Below are positions 25,519 to 33,871 of a stretch of DNA of 64,000 bases, piece by piece. The translations under genes and the position numbers were made by a program. This DNA comes from NaphS2 sp964588535 (GTDB taxonomy: Bacteria; Desulfobacterota; DSM-4660; Desulfatiglandales; Desulfatiglandaceae): contig CAZPQA010000004.1 in NCBI GenBank assembly GCA_964588535.1, forward strand, positions 1 through 64,000. The letters are read 5' to 3'. The stretch's first letter is position 1. Each line of letters starts with the position of its first letter. The notes under the pieces were generated by a model. The model worked only from the letters and a program-made list of their open reading frames with translations, was not told the origin of the DNA and did not search any database.

Positions 25519-26862
25519 TGATGACCCAACCGCCCGGTTTAGCGATTCTAATCATCTCTTTGACGGCAGCATCAACATTGTCTGAATGCTCGATTGCCTC
25601 AACCGAGAAAACGACATCGAAACCGTCTTCAGGACAAGGCACCTGTTCGAGAGAGCCCTCCAATCGTTCTATTCCCACTGGTAAACAGGAGAGCATGGTC
25701 GGAGAAATATCTACGCCGGTGCATTCGGTATCAGGCTGGACCGACTTAATTGCCTTCAGAAATCGTCCTTTCCCGCAGCCCACTTCGAGAATGCGATCAC
25801 CGGGTCGAACCGTCGACAAGACCGCTTGAACCCGCCCGTCTTCAGTTTTGATTTCTTCTGGGAATATCACAACATTGCGCTCCATGAACGACAGGACCCG
25901 TAGGCGGTGCGCATCCAGATAAAATTTAGCCACCCATGATAGTTCAACATCAGGAAAATAAGCTGCCCTTGGGCCGTAGCTGCCTAAGAATCCTCCAGAA
26001 GACTTCTGATGCACTTCGAGCCATTCGAGCGCCTTATCGGCAGAATCCCATAGACCTACCTTGTACCAGCATATGGCCATTTGAGCAAGACCCGGACTGC
26101 ATATCCATCGCACGCCGTCCATTCCCCGCAGAGACCCGTCTGCCTTTTGCTGCGCACGAATTTTCTCCAGAACAGGCATAACCATATCCATGCGATCAAG
26201 GTTAATTAGACCTTCCAGCTCGTAGCCAAGAAAATGGGTCAAATTTTCCATTCGCAAGGTATCCTTATCTTTGCGATAGAATTCGAGGCACTTTTCAGCA
26301 GTTAATCGACATTCAGGTCTTTGTAATACTTCCGCAGCCTGGAATAAAGGTGGAAGGACGTAAATGTGCACGTTCTCAGGAATAGTCCCTGAGTACCGAT
26401 TACCAAATCCTGCTTTTCCTCCAGAAACCATTTGTCCACACAGATAATCAGCTACACGGCGGGCCGCATCAAGTGCACCCGGAACGAGTTCATAGCCAGC
26501 CAGTAACCCGCGGAGAACCTGTCCAGAGTCAAATATAAAGGTATACCATCCGCGCTGGTATATGATCCATTTGCCCTCTGAATGCAAAGCAGCCACCGAA
26601 TAATCCTAACTGCCAATTCCCGTTTCTCATATTGAAGAAGTGTAGGAATAAGATAACCGCTTACTTCTGGATATGCATCACCGTGGCCGGAATGCACGCG
26701 GATACGACCCATTTCCATCTCCTGTGCTCTAACCCATGCGAGGGATCGAGCTGGCACTGACAATTGGTATCTGCTCCTAAAAGGATTAAAAGCGGAACCC
26801 AACCTTCTTAGAGCTTTGCCGGCCAATTTTTTGGAAAAATGACACATCTGGGATTTTATCAC
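25424..26862 (-). pseudogene. Frameshifted alpha/alpha-toroid plus methyltransferase gene
   Basis: The ATG at 26862 opens an N-terminal helical domain (SGYLIPTLLQYEKRELAVRI, RANGSYTSADGIP). Near 26537 the frame breaks: one T seems lost from a T-run, after which the next frame continues FIFDSGQVLRGLLAGYE, FLGYELEGLINLD and SLRGMDGVRWICSPGLAQ, a toroid of repeated helices like glycosidase-related proteins. A methyltransferase domain follows (DRILEVGCGKGRFLKAIK, FSVEAIEH). Near 25465 an extra base shifts the frame back. The two changes cancel, so the ancestor may have been one reading frame of about 756 codons ending at 24595. Sequencing error cannot be excluded. Confidence 0.7.
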
Positions 26863-26865
26863 TAT

Positions 26866-28050
26866 CTAATTTGCCTCCCAAATCCAGCGTAAGCGACGCA
26901 TAACACTGTAGAAAATGCATTTGGATAATGCAGCAACCCTATAACCAGCCTGCCAAATGAACAAGTCCGCCTTCTCTACCAGGGATAGAACACGTGCCCC
27001 GGAATTTATTGTATCAAGGTATATACCAACCTCAGCTGCATCCACTCTTTTCCTGTCAAAAGGCTGCGCAGCCTTCACTGCACCAGCGGATATTGCGCGA
27101 TGATACGGAATGTCTTCGCAGACCTTTCGAATTGCATTTGCAAGAGCCACAGGGTTCTCATAGTCCTTCACCAGGCAAGCACTGTTGTCATGAACAAGAT
27201 ACTCGTTCATGGGTGCAATATCGGAAGTAACAATGGCTGCGCCACAGGCCGCTGCCTCAATAAAGACTATTCCAAAGCCTTCCCATCGACTGGGGGTGCA
27301 CATGCAGTCACACCAGGAATACCAAATAGGCAGTTCGGAATTTCTAACCGAATCTACCCAAAAGCAGCGGTCGCCGACGCCCATCTGCCCGGCCATATCC
27401 TTATACGGGCTTGCATTGCCTAACCCTATGAAAACACATGAATAATCGGACGGGAGGTAAGTCAGGGCCTTGATGACCGTATCCAGATTCTTCTGCTCGG
27501 TTTTCCGCCCAACATGGAGAATATGCTTTCCCTGTGGATAGTCTTTAGCGACAGCCGCAAACGCATTTTCATCCCTGATCGGTTTGAACACCCTTAGGTC
27601 TATTCGATTGGGCAATATGCGGATTCGATCGGGGTCTGTTCCGGTTTTCAAAACACCATCTCTTACGGCGCCAGACATGCAAATCACAATATCGGCGTAG
27701 CGAACAGAGCGATAGATGTTGGTTGTGTCATGCACGCTGACAATGACGGGCGTATCGTAAATGCGATGCCTGCATGCCAGATCCGAAGGCCAGTATCCGC
27801 CGCCATACGCCCTAACAACACTAGGCCGTATTTTTCTTAATGTCTTGGTGAAGCTGCTTTCAGAAACTCCCATAATGGTCATGCCGTAAGCATAACGCTC
27901 ACTCTGTTCACGAGGGCTCAGGGCAAATACTTCTTGAAAAAAACCTTGCGGATTATAATAGCTTTCTAGCCACGAACTAGTGCCCTTCCGCTCATAGGCG
28001 GAAATAGGATCAGATGGGATTACAACTAGACGTGGCTTAGTGTTGGTCAA
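26866..28050 (-). CDS. Family 4 glycosyltransferase
   Basis: About 394 residues, GT-B fold: RLVVIPSDPISAYERKG at the start, IRILPNRIDLRVF, ILHVGRKTEQKNLDTVIKAL and CTPSRWEGFGIVFIEAAACG (E-x7-E) in the donor domain. The start is a TTG at 28050, preceded by GGAGG nine bases upstream and placed directly after the stop of the upstream methyltransferase; the longer ATG-initiated frame from 28200 only overlaps that gene. Confidence 0.88.
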   Translation of the reverse strand: MTNTKPRLVVIPSDPISAYERKGTSSWLESYYNPQGFFQEVFALSPREQSERYAYGMTIMGVSESSFTKTLRKIRPSVVRAYGGGYWPSDLACRHRIYDTPVIVSVHDTTNIYRSVRYADIVICMSGAVRDGVLKTGTDPDRIRILPNRIDLRVFKPIRDENAFAAVAKDYPQGKHILHVGRKTEQKNLDTVIKALTYLPSDYSCVFIGLGNASPYKDMAGQMGVGDRCFWVDSVRNSELPIWYSWCDCMCTPSRWEGFGIVFIEAAACGAAIVTSDIAPMNEYLVHDNSACLVKDYENPVALANAIRKVCEDIPYHRAISAGAVKAAQPFDRKRVDAAEVGIYLDTINSGARVLSLVEKADLFIWQAGYRVAALSKCIFYSVMRRLRWIWEAN

Positions 28051-28051
28051 T

Positions 28052-28801
28052 CTATGCGCCCTCCTGCACCACAATACAATTAAAGTTTTGTTCCCACAAG
28101 AACACAACTTCCATGACGGGCGAATGAGAATACCAATATTTTCGAAGTAAGTGAGCGAGTCGGGGCATGGACTCCTGTCCATGGTACCACCCGCCATCAT
28201 TCAGAAGGATATCAAAGGGATTAGTATCCTGAGTGACCCGATAGCCTCCACCCTTCTTAGGCACAGGATGCTCGCCAAAGCGGCGATCTTCACGTTCTGT
28301 CTTTCGCACGAAAATCAAAGTGTTTTCCCGAGCAAAAATAAACCATAGGTGGTAGGGGCGGCCAAAAGCAAATTCGGAAAATACGGAAGGGGTAATAATT
28401 GCACCGGCATTTCCAATACGGGTTATTTCCATACATGCCTTCCGAGTATCCGGCAGACGTTCGAAAACGTGATGTGAATATGCAAAGTCAAACTCCTTAT
28501 CTTCAAAAGGTAAAGCATTCAGATCTGCTTGGACAAAATGCACACCCTTGTTTCGGAACGTATCGTTATTAATACTATTACCAGTCCCCAAAGCTCGCTG
28601 TGAAGGCTCAAGGAATGCATCCACAGCGACTATGGATCTTGGGTAAGGGTTGGTGCAGCACCCCAAGTCTATGATACGTTTAGCCTTTCGAAGATTCTTC
28701 TGTAACTCCCTCCATTCCGGGCTGACTATTGTTGGATGAGAAAGCCGCTTTTTAAATCTCAATGTCTGTAACAACAAGCGAATGAAATTCGAAAAATACA
28801 C
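28052..28801 (-). CDS. Class I SAM methyltransferase
   Basis: A 249-residue protein with RIIDLGCCTNPYPRSIVAVD (motif I with a proline-rich variant), VHFVQADLNALPFEDKEFDF and FAYSHHVFERLPDTRKACM. The HHVFE variant replaces the usual HVLEH. It is probably a sugar methyltransferase or a phosphate-linked cap enzyme; its position right after the Wzt gene would fit a chain-terminating methyltransferase, but that is inference. Confidence 0.82.
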   Translation of the reverse strand: MYFSNFIRLLLQTLRFKKRLSHPTIVSPEWRELQKNLRKAKRIIDLGCCTNPYPRSIVAVDAFLEPSQRALGTGNSINNDTFRNKGVHFVQADLNALPFEDKEFDFAYSHHVFERLPDTRKACMEITRIGNAGAIITPSVFSEFAFGRPYHLWFIFARENTLIFVRKTEREDRRFGEHPVPKKGGGYRVTQDTNPFDILLNDGGWYHGQESMPRLAHLLRKYWYSHSPVMEVVFLWEQNFNCIVVQEGA

Positions 28802-28864
28802 AATTCATCACTTCAAAAAAGGATTTAGCTCATTTGCTTTGAACAACAGTATGTTTTTTTGCAT

Positions 28865-30148
28865 CTATGTCATTAACTGCCATTGTGAACGCTGTACAAG
28901 ATGTCCCTGCCCGTGAAGTAGCTTAACACCACTTCCAAAAAAATCACTAAGTTCTACTCGAAACTGCAGGGCGTTTTCGACACAATCGATATTGCGCGGA
29001 GGTGACTTGGTCCCCATGGCAACCAAAATTCTGTATTCTCCTTCTGACAAGGCCAAATGAGGAATACAGCAAATAAGGGTTCCGCTGCCAATCATTGTTT
29101 CATTAAAATTAGGACTGTGGTGGGTTCCGACAGAACACACCCGCCCCTCAAAAAGAGAGTTAATGCCGATGAAGGCATAGTCCAAAGCAGTATCGCTACA
29201 GTCGTATTGGATTTCAATCAACACATCCTCACCTGTTTTTACGATATTTTTATATTGATCAACTCCTTTACTGTTTATTAGGCCCACAGATCTGATGATC
29301 GGTTGCATACCTAGAAGTCGGCCAGGATGGTTTGAAAGATCAGCATAACCGTATTCTTGTCTTGAAACCGAGTCTAAATAATTTACTACGGCCTGATTTG
29401 CATCACCGTTAAACATAATCTTGCCATCTTTGAGGACCAGTCCAAGTTTGCATAGGTTTTGAATTGCAGTCATATTATGACTAACAAACAAAACTGTGAG
29501 GCCTTCCTTAGCCACATTGTCCATTTTGCCAAGACATTTTTTCTGGAATGCTGCATCCCCAACAGCCAAAACCTCGTCCACAAGCAGGATTTCTGGTTCT
29601 AAATGAGCTGCTACGGCGAAAGCGAGACGCATATACATCCCGCTGGAATATCTCTTCACGGGGGTATCAATGAATTTTTCAAGCTCGGCAAAGGCAACAA
29701 TCTCATCGAATTTTCTTGTGACCTCCCAACGGTCCATTCCCAGAATGGCACCATAAAGATAGACGTTCTCATGGCCTGTCAATTCGGGGTGAAAGCCTGT
29801 GCCCACTTCAAGAAGGGAACCGACACGCCCCCTTAATTCGACCCTTCCTTCTGTAGGTTCTGTGATTTGAGCCAAAATTTTTAGTAATGTGCTTTTTCCG
29901 GCGCCGTTTCGGCCAATGATGCCCACGACCTCACCCTGCTTAACTTCGAAGGAGACGTTGCGGAGGGCCCAGATGGTTTCGGATTGTCGATTGTTGATTG
30001 TTGATTGTTGATTAATTAGGCCAGAAATCTTTCTATAAGGTAATTTGACGGCATTCGTGAGGGTTTCGCGGAAGGTTTTGTAGCCTTCGTGAGCGCCTAT
30101 GCGGTATTGTTTGCTCAGGTTTTCGACTTTGATTACTGTTTCAAACAT
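28865..30148 (-). CDS. Polysaccharide ABC exporter ATPase (Wzt-like)
   Basis: A 427-residue ATPase. Walker A GIIGRNGAGKSTLLKIL, signature YSSGMYMRLAFAVA and Walker B ILLVDEVLAVGD are intact. A C-terminal beta-sandwich of about 170 residues is the Wzt-type carbohydrate-binding domain that recognises the capped chain end. Just before the Walker A region, residues about 46-56 (QQSTINNRQSE) are encoded by a 7-bp tandem repeat. Its partner permease lies 1.4 kb upstream, separated by a HicBA module. Confidence 0.9.
   Translation of the reverse strand: MFETVIKVENLSKQYRIGAHEGYKTFRETLTNAVKLPYRKISGLINQQSTINNRQSETIWALRNVSFEVKQGEVVGIIGRNGAGKSTLLKILAQITEPTEGRVELRGRVGSLLEVGTGFHPELTGHENVYLYGAILGMDRWEVTRKFDEIVAFAELEKFIDTPVKRYSSGMYMRLAFAVAAHLEPEILLVDEVLAVGDAAFQKKCLGKMDNVAKEGLTVLFVSHNMTAIQNLCKLGLVLKDGKIMFNGDANQAVVNYLDSVSRQEYGYADLSNHPGRLLGMQPIIRSVGLINSKGVDQYKNIVKTGEDVLIEIQYDCSDTALDYAFIGINSLFEGRVCSVGTHHSPNFNETMIGSGTLICCIPHLALSEGEYRILVAMGTKSPPRNIDCVENALQFRVELSDFFGSGVKLLHGQGHLVQRSQWQLMT
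29982..30016 (-). repeat. 7-bp tandem repeat inside the Wzt-like gene
   Basis: Plus-strand units GATTGTC, GATTGTT, GATTGTT, GATTGTT and GATTAAT lie head to tail; the three middle ones are identical. Seven is not a multiple of three, so any gain or loss of a unit would shift the reading frame before the Walker A motif. The current number keeps the gene open. Confidence 0.75.
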
Positions 30149-30213
30149 TATACTTTGTCCTGGGTTTCTGCTTTATTGCGGAGCAAAGAGCAGAGGGCAC
30201 GGAGAACAGGGTA

Positions 30214-30528
30214 TTATGATAACAGAATGCCATACTTTTGAATCTCATTTACTAAAGGATTACTACTTTCAAAGTCCTCAACTCTAAAGGGATGAGGCTC
30301 AATTCGATCATCGATAAATGCCGCTATCCTCATTAGTTTTAATCTTTCTTCGAACAGATCGTCTGAAAAATCAGGCGAAATCACCGCTACATCGATATCG
30401 CTCCAAACGGTGGCATTTCCTTTGGAATGCGATCCATAAATATATGCAGCGTAAACTCTGTATTTCTTTCTTAGTTCGTTAAGAAAGCGATTCACTTCAT
30501 TTTTTGCGTTCTCTGTTCTTGCAGCCAT
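30214..30528 (-). CDS. MNT-type nucleotidyltransferase domain protein
   Basis: About 104 residues from MAARTENAKNEV. YIYGSHSKGNATVWSDIDVAV is the GS-x10-DxD motif of minimal nucleotidyltransferases. Such proteins are often the antitoxin half of HEPN-MNT pairs, but no HEPN gene is adjacent. It lies with HicBA inside the wzm-wzt interval. An alternative start at 30558 would add ten residues. Confidence 0.78.
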   Translation of the reverse strand: MAARTENAKNEVNRFLNELRKKYRVYAAYIYGSHSKGNATVWSDIDVAVISPDFSDDLFEERLKLMRIAAFIDDRIEPHPFRVEDFESSNPLVNEIQKYGILLS

Positions 30529-30553
30529 TGATATACTTCCATCCTTACCGGGA

Positions 30554-30617
30554 GCCACTAATTACACTAATGTACACTAATTTGTGCCCCATTCGTGCCA
30601 TTCGTGGCTATCTACTG
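30554..30617. repeat. Interspersed ~60-bp repeat, copy 1
   Basis: Begins GCCACTAATTACACTAATG, continues through TTTGTGCCCCATTCGTG and ends GTGGCTATCT. Close copies lie at 31436-31498 and 32407-32469. Internally it is made of short ATTCGTG/CACTAAT-type subrepeats. This copy differs from copy 2 at only one or two positions (TGTACACTAA instead of TGTTCACTAA). Confidence 0.85.
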
Positions 30618-30744
30618 CTTCGGTTTCTGTTACTCCAGTTGTCTTGTAGGCGCTCCACCTGTGCGCGCCATCGAGCAGGCGATATCCATGATTGCATATC
30701 CGTATTACAGGGCCTTCCCGCAAAATAAACTTGGGTTTTGAATA
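30577..30744 (-). pseudogene. ParB-like nuclease domain fragment
   Basis: An open frame without a start reads KPKFILREGPVIRICNHGYR followed by LLDGAHRWSAYKTTGVTETE, matching the DGxHRxxA core of ParB/sulfiredoxin-like domains, then runs into repeat copy 1, which supplies SHEWHEWGTN and the stop. Both ends are lost. It is related in type to the broken ParB-like gene at 2768. Confidence 0.5.
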
Positions 30745-30752
30745 ATAGTCCC

Positions 30753-30992
30753 TTATTTTAATAACTCTTCAATCTCGGTGTCACTGAATCCAAATTGACG
30801 GAATATCCGTAATACATACGGTGGCGAGAACTCCTTCTCACCCATGTCAATTGGCACCACCATCTTCTTCCCTTCAATATGGCGCACGTATAGCTTATGG
30901 TCACCCTTTCCTTCTCTGTAAAACTTACATCCTCCGGATTTCAACAACTGGATAAGCTGTTTTGCCTTCAAAGAGGGTAGATTTTTAGGCAT
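30753..30992 (-). CDS. hicA: HicA-family toxin
   Basis: A 79-residue protein with the HicA double-stranded RNA-binding-like pattern: LIQLLKSGGCKFYREGKGDH with the catalytic-type histidine H47, then MVVPIDMGEKEFSPPYVLRI. HicA cleaves mRNA on the ribosome-independent path. Its start overlaps the upstream hicB stop by eight bases. Confidence 0.85.
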   Translation of the reverse strand: MPKNLPSLKAKQLIQLLKSGGCKFYREGKGDHKLYVRHIEGKKMVVPIDMGEKEFSPPYVLRIFRQFGFSDTEIEELLK

Positions 30993-31251
30993 ATAAAGCT
31001 CGCATTTCCAATGGTTCTGAAACGGTCTCTACTCCTTCTACCATCAAAAACTCATGCAGTTCTTTTATTGATAAAGGGGCAGAATAAGCAGCGCTATCTA
31101 TCCTTTGCGCCTCCGCAATAGAGTCTAACGCTTCTTTTAATTTTTCGATTGCCGATTTTTTTGTAGAACCTTGACCGACTATTCCATTTTCTAAACATAA
31201 GGCGACCCAATATGGACCACTTTTTCTTAATACTGCAGTATGAAAATCCAT
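30985..31251 (-). CDS. hicB: HicB-family antitoxin
   Basis: An 88-residue partial-RNase H fold protein: DFHTAVLRKSGPYWVALCLE, then GQGSTKKSAIEKLKEALDSI, the typical HicB (A.s.eea...l.ea) pattern. The start at 31251 has AAGGAGGT nine bases upstream. It lacks a C-terminal ribbon-helix-helix or Xre domain and so may regulate weakly. The order here is hicB then hicA. Confidence 0.85.
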   Translation of the reverse strand: MDFHTAVLRKSGPYWVALCLENGIVGQGSTKKSAIEKLKEALDSIAEAQRIDSAAYSAPLSIKELHEFLMVEGVETVSEPLEMRALYA

Positions 31252-31435
31252 TGTATTACCTCCTTGCACAGGGAGAATTGGAGAACACAGGTTCCCTCTT
31301 GTTTGGGTTTCGGATTAAATTTTGGATTTTTGAAAGAATACATCCCCCATTCTTCATCAGATAACGCTATTTTTAGTAACATAAAAGCTGAAACAGGTCA
31401 TATCCCCGATGTTTCCGATCTTTTTTAACTTTGCC

Positions 31436-31498
31436 AGCCGCTAATTACACTAATGTTCACTAATTTGTGCCCCATTCGTGCCATTCGTGGCTATCTGC
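31436..31498. repeat. Interspersed ~60-bp repeat, copy 2
   Basis: Same sequence class as copies 1 and 3 and preceded, like copy 3, by a GATCTTTTTTAACTTT-type stretch (about 31418-31433). It separates the permease gene from the HicBA module. Confidence 0.85.
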
Positions 31499-31530
31499 TG
31501 TTTCAAAATTTCGACCGCAAGTTCTCCACC

Positions 31531-32364
31531 TCAAATCACATCCGCAAAGACTTTTTCCATCCTCCTGAAATAATACAGACCTGACATGAAGAAAATAATA
31601 ATTATGGCCGTTGATATGCCGAGGAGGAGCCAGTCGATAGGCTGGTGCCCCAGCAGTGATGCCCGGTAGGCCTGAATCACACCAGTCATGGGGTTCAGAG
31701 CCAGAAGCCACTGGTATTTTTCTTTTACCATGCTGACAGGGTAAATAACGGGTGAGATAAACATCCAGATCTGAATCAGAAAGGGGATAACGTATCGTAT
31801 GTCCCGATATTGGACATTAAGCGCAGAGAGCCATAGCCCTACGCCTACAGCGCACAAAAAGGTCAAACCAATCAAAAAGGGAAAGAGCAGGATGCCGATA
31901 CCGGGAAGAAACTGATAGTAGATCATCATGGCGGCCATGACAAGCATGGCTATGAAGAAGTCAACAAGACCTGCCAGGGATGCGGCGGCAGGCACAATCA
32001 GCCGGGGGAAATATACCTTTGTGATGAGGTTAGCACTTCCAACGAGGCTGTTTCCCGACGCGGACAGGGCATTTGCAAAATAGGTCCAGGGCAGGAGGCC
32101 CGCATATACAAAGATGGGATAAGGGATGCCGTCTGAAGAGATCTTGGCAAGACGTCCGAAAAAAAGGGTGAATACGATCATGGTGAAGACGGGTTGAATG
32201 ATGGCCCACAGCCCGCCCAACACGGTCTGCTTATAACGGACCTTGATGTCTCTCTTTGTCAGGAAGTAGAACAGCTCGCGATAATTCCAAATCTGCTTCA
32301 GGTCAATGGGGAGCCATCCTTTTTTGGGTTCGATAATTGTTATGGGAATTGTTGAGTTGGGCAT
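31531..32364 (-). CDS. Polysaccharide ABC exporter permease (Wzm-like)
   Basis: A 277-residue permease with six transmembrane helices. YRELFYFLTKRDIKVRYKQT and LGGLWAIIQPVFTMIVFTLF are the conserved N-terminal part of the ABC-2 Wzm/TagG group; NVQYRDIRYVIPFLIQIWMF and YPVSMVKEKYQWLLALNPM mark the C-terminal part. With the Wzt-like ATPase it would export the finished undecaprenyl-linked chain across the inner membrane. Confidence 0.92.
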   Translation of the reverse strand: MPNSTIPITIIEPKKGWLPIDLKQIWNYRELFYFLTKRDIKVRYKQTVLGGLWAIIQPVFTMIVFTLFFGRLAKISSDGIPYPIFVYAGLLPWTYFANALSASGNSLVGSANLITKVYFPRLIVPAAASLAGLVDFFIAMLVMAAMMIYYQFLPGIGILLFPFLIGLTFLCAVGVGLWLSALNVQYRDIRYVIPFLIQIWMFISPVIYPVSMVKEKYQWLLALNPMTGVIQAYRASLLGHQPIDWLLLGISTAIIIIFFMSGLYYFRRMEKVFADVI

Positions 32365-32406
32365 AATATTTAATTGGTTCTTTTAAGATCCTTTTTAACT
32401 TTTCAA

Positions 32407-32469
32407 GCCACTAATTACACTAATGTTCACTAATTTGTGCCCCATTCGTGTCATTCATGGCTATCTGCT
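32407..32469. repeat. Interspersed ~60-bp repeat, copy 3
   Basis: Third copy of the repeat; it differs from copy 2 at a few positions (GTGTCATTCATGG for GTGCCATTCGTGG). It covers the last codons of the O-antigen ligase gene, encoding the residues AMNDTNGAQISEH and the stop codon. Confidence 0.85.
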
Positions 32470-33871
32470 TTTTGCCATGCGCTATGCTCTCTGCGCCACT
32501 CGCCTCCGGCGTCTCCCCTTCAAGCTCCGGCAGCATGATTACAATGGCCAGAACGAACCAGAAGGGTTCCATTATCCTTACAATGATAAAGGTATTTGAT
32601 CCTACAGCGTGGCCTAAAAGACCGATGAATCCAGCCAAAAAGCCCATGGAAAGACCTCTATCAAATGGTTCCTTCGCCTCCTTGGTATTGTGATACGTCA
32701 GCCTGAATATGCTTGACAGCAAGAAAAGAAACATGAACAGCCCGATGAGTCCTGTTTCAATGAGCACACGGAAATATTGGGTATCAATAAATCCATAGCC
32801 GGTGACACCAGTACCAAAGACGGGATGCTTTGGAAAATCACGGATAACGCCTTCCATACTCCTCAACCGGGCAGTGGTTGACGTATCGATTGTGGCGCCT
32901 CCTATCTTGATCTGGCCCCGCATCTCTCTCTGCGAAAAAGTAAAGCCAAGCCTTTTTGTTACTACATCCGGGGAAACAAAGGGAAAAACCAACCCAGCAA
33001 AAATAAATGCAATTAAAACCATACGTCTTTTTTCGGATAACCAGAGAAAAGCTATCCCAGCCAAAACAAGAGCGAGATAAGAGCTCCTGGACTGGGTAAA
33101 CAATAGCGGGACCATAAAAAGGGATGCCATGGACCCGTATATTAGCCGTAATCCGAGTGAGGTGGTGGTCAATAACAGCCCTGCGGCTATTGCGATCATA
33201 AAAACAAGATAACCGCCAAAGGTGTTCGGTTCCCCCACTTCTCCTTCAAAAGGGGCCGAGACCCTCCCACCCTCTGGAATTTGGAGCATCCCAACGACTG
33301 AGACAATAACACATGTAATCAGTAGCGCCCATAGGTAACTTCGCGCCTGTCGCTTGCTTTTCAGATGATTCGCTACCATAAAATAGATAAACATGTATTG
33401 AAAGTATTTCAGGACAAAAAAGAATCCTGTTTTCAGATCCACTTTCAAAAACAGGGACCCCAACAGGGTTGAAACCAGACAAGCTAAGAGGTAATACGCG
33501 ATCGGCTTGTTGATAGGAGTCCTCAAAAAGACCCCTAATTGATTATTAACAGCCATTTTCGCCAACCAACTGAACCCGATGAGGAGGATTATAAAATCAT
33601 CCATCCTCAGTGTTACACCCCTGCCTAAAGAAGCGCCTTCAGTGGTGCCTACAATAAACTCGGGGCTCAAGAGCATGGAAAAGATGAGTATATAGAGGGC
33701 GGCTTCGGTACTGGCCAAGCAGACAATAAAAGCAGCGACACCGCCTCCTATGGCAAGGGTCTGGGTAGCGGTAAGACCCGGCATCACATATGCGAGGCCT
33801 AACATCAGGAGCAGCAGCAAGACCAGAGGGATAATGAGTTGAAAACTGCCTGGGCCGGAGGAATTATTCAT
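32420..33871 (-). CDS. O-antigen ligase/Wzy-type membrane protein
   Basis: About 483 residues with ten or more transmembrane helices. The large periplasmic loop between late helices contains STTARLRSMEGVIRDFPKHP and VFGTGVTGYGF, the Wzy_C pattern shared by O-antigen ligases and polymerases; SRSSYLALVLAG is the conserved serine/arginine motif before it. The start at 33871 overlaps the upstream stop by 4 bp (ATGA). The last 13 residues come from repeat copy 3, so the natural C-terminus has probably been replaced. In an ABC-exporter locus a ligase role fits best. Confidence 0.85.
   Translation of the reverse strand: MNNSSGPGSFQLIIPLVLLLLLMLGLAYVMPGLTATQTLAIGGGVAAFIVCLASTEAALYILIFSMLLSPEFIVGTTEGASLGRGVTLRMDDFIILLIGFSWLAKMAVNNQLGVFLRTPINKPIAYYLLACLVSTLLGSLFLKVDLKTGFFFVLKYFQYMFIYFMVANHLKSKRQARSYLWALLITCVIVSVVGMLQIPEGGRVSAPFEGEVGEPNTFGGYLVFMIAIAAGLLLTTTSLGLRLIYGSMASLFMVPLLFTQSRSSYLALVLAGIAFLWLSEKRRMVLIAFIFAGLVFPFVSPDVVTKRLGFTFSQREMRGQIKIGGATIDTSTTARLRSMEGVIRDFPKHPVFGTGVTGYGFIDTQYFRVLIETGLIGLFMFLFLLSSIFRLTYHNTKEAKEPFDRGLSMGFLAGFIGLLGHAVGSNTFIIVRIMEPFWFVLAIVIMLPELEGETPEASGAESIAHGKKQIAMNDTNGAQISEH

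Noticed and set aside
26530..26545. Frameshift at 26537 as a programmed ribosomal frameshift
   Set aside because: No slippery heptamer or downstream structure is obvious, and a second, opposite indel near 25465 makes mutation or sequencing error more likely.
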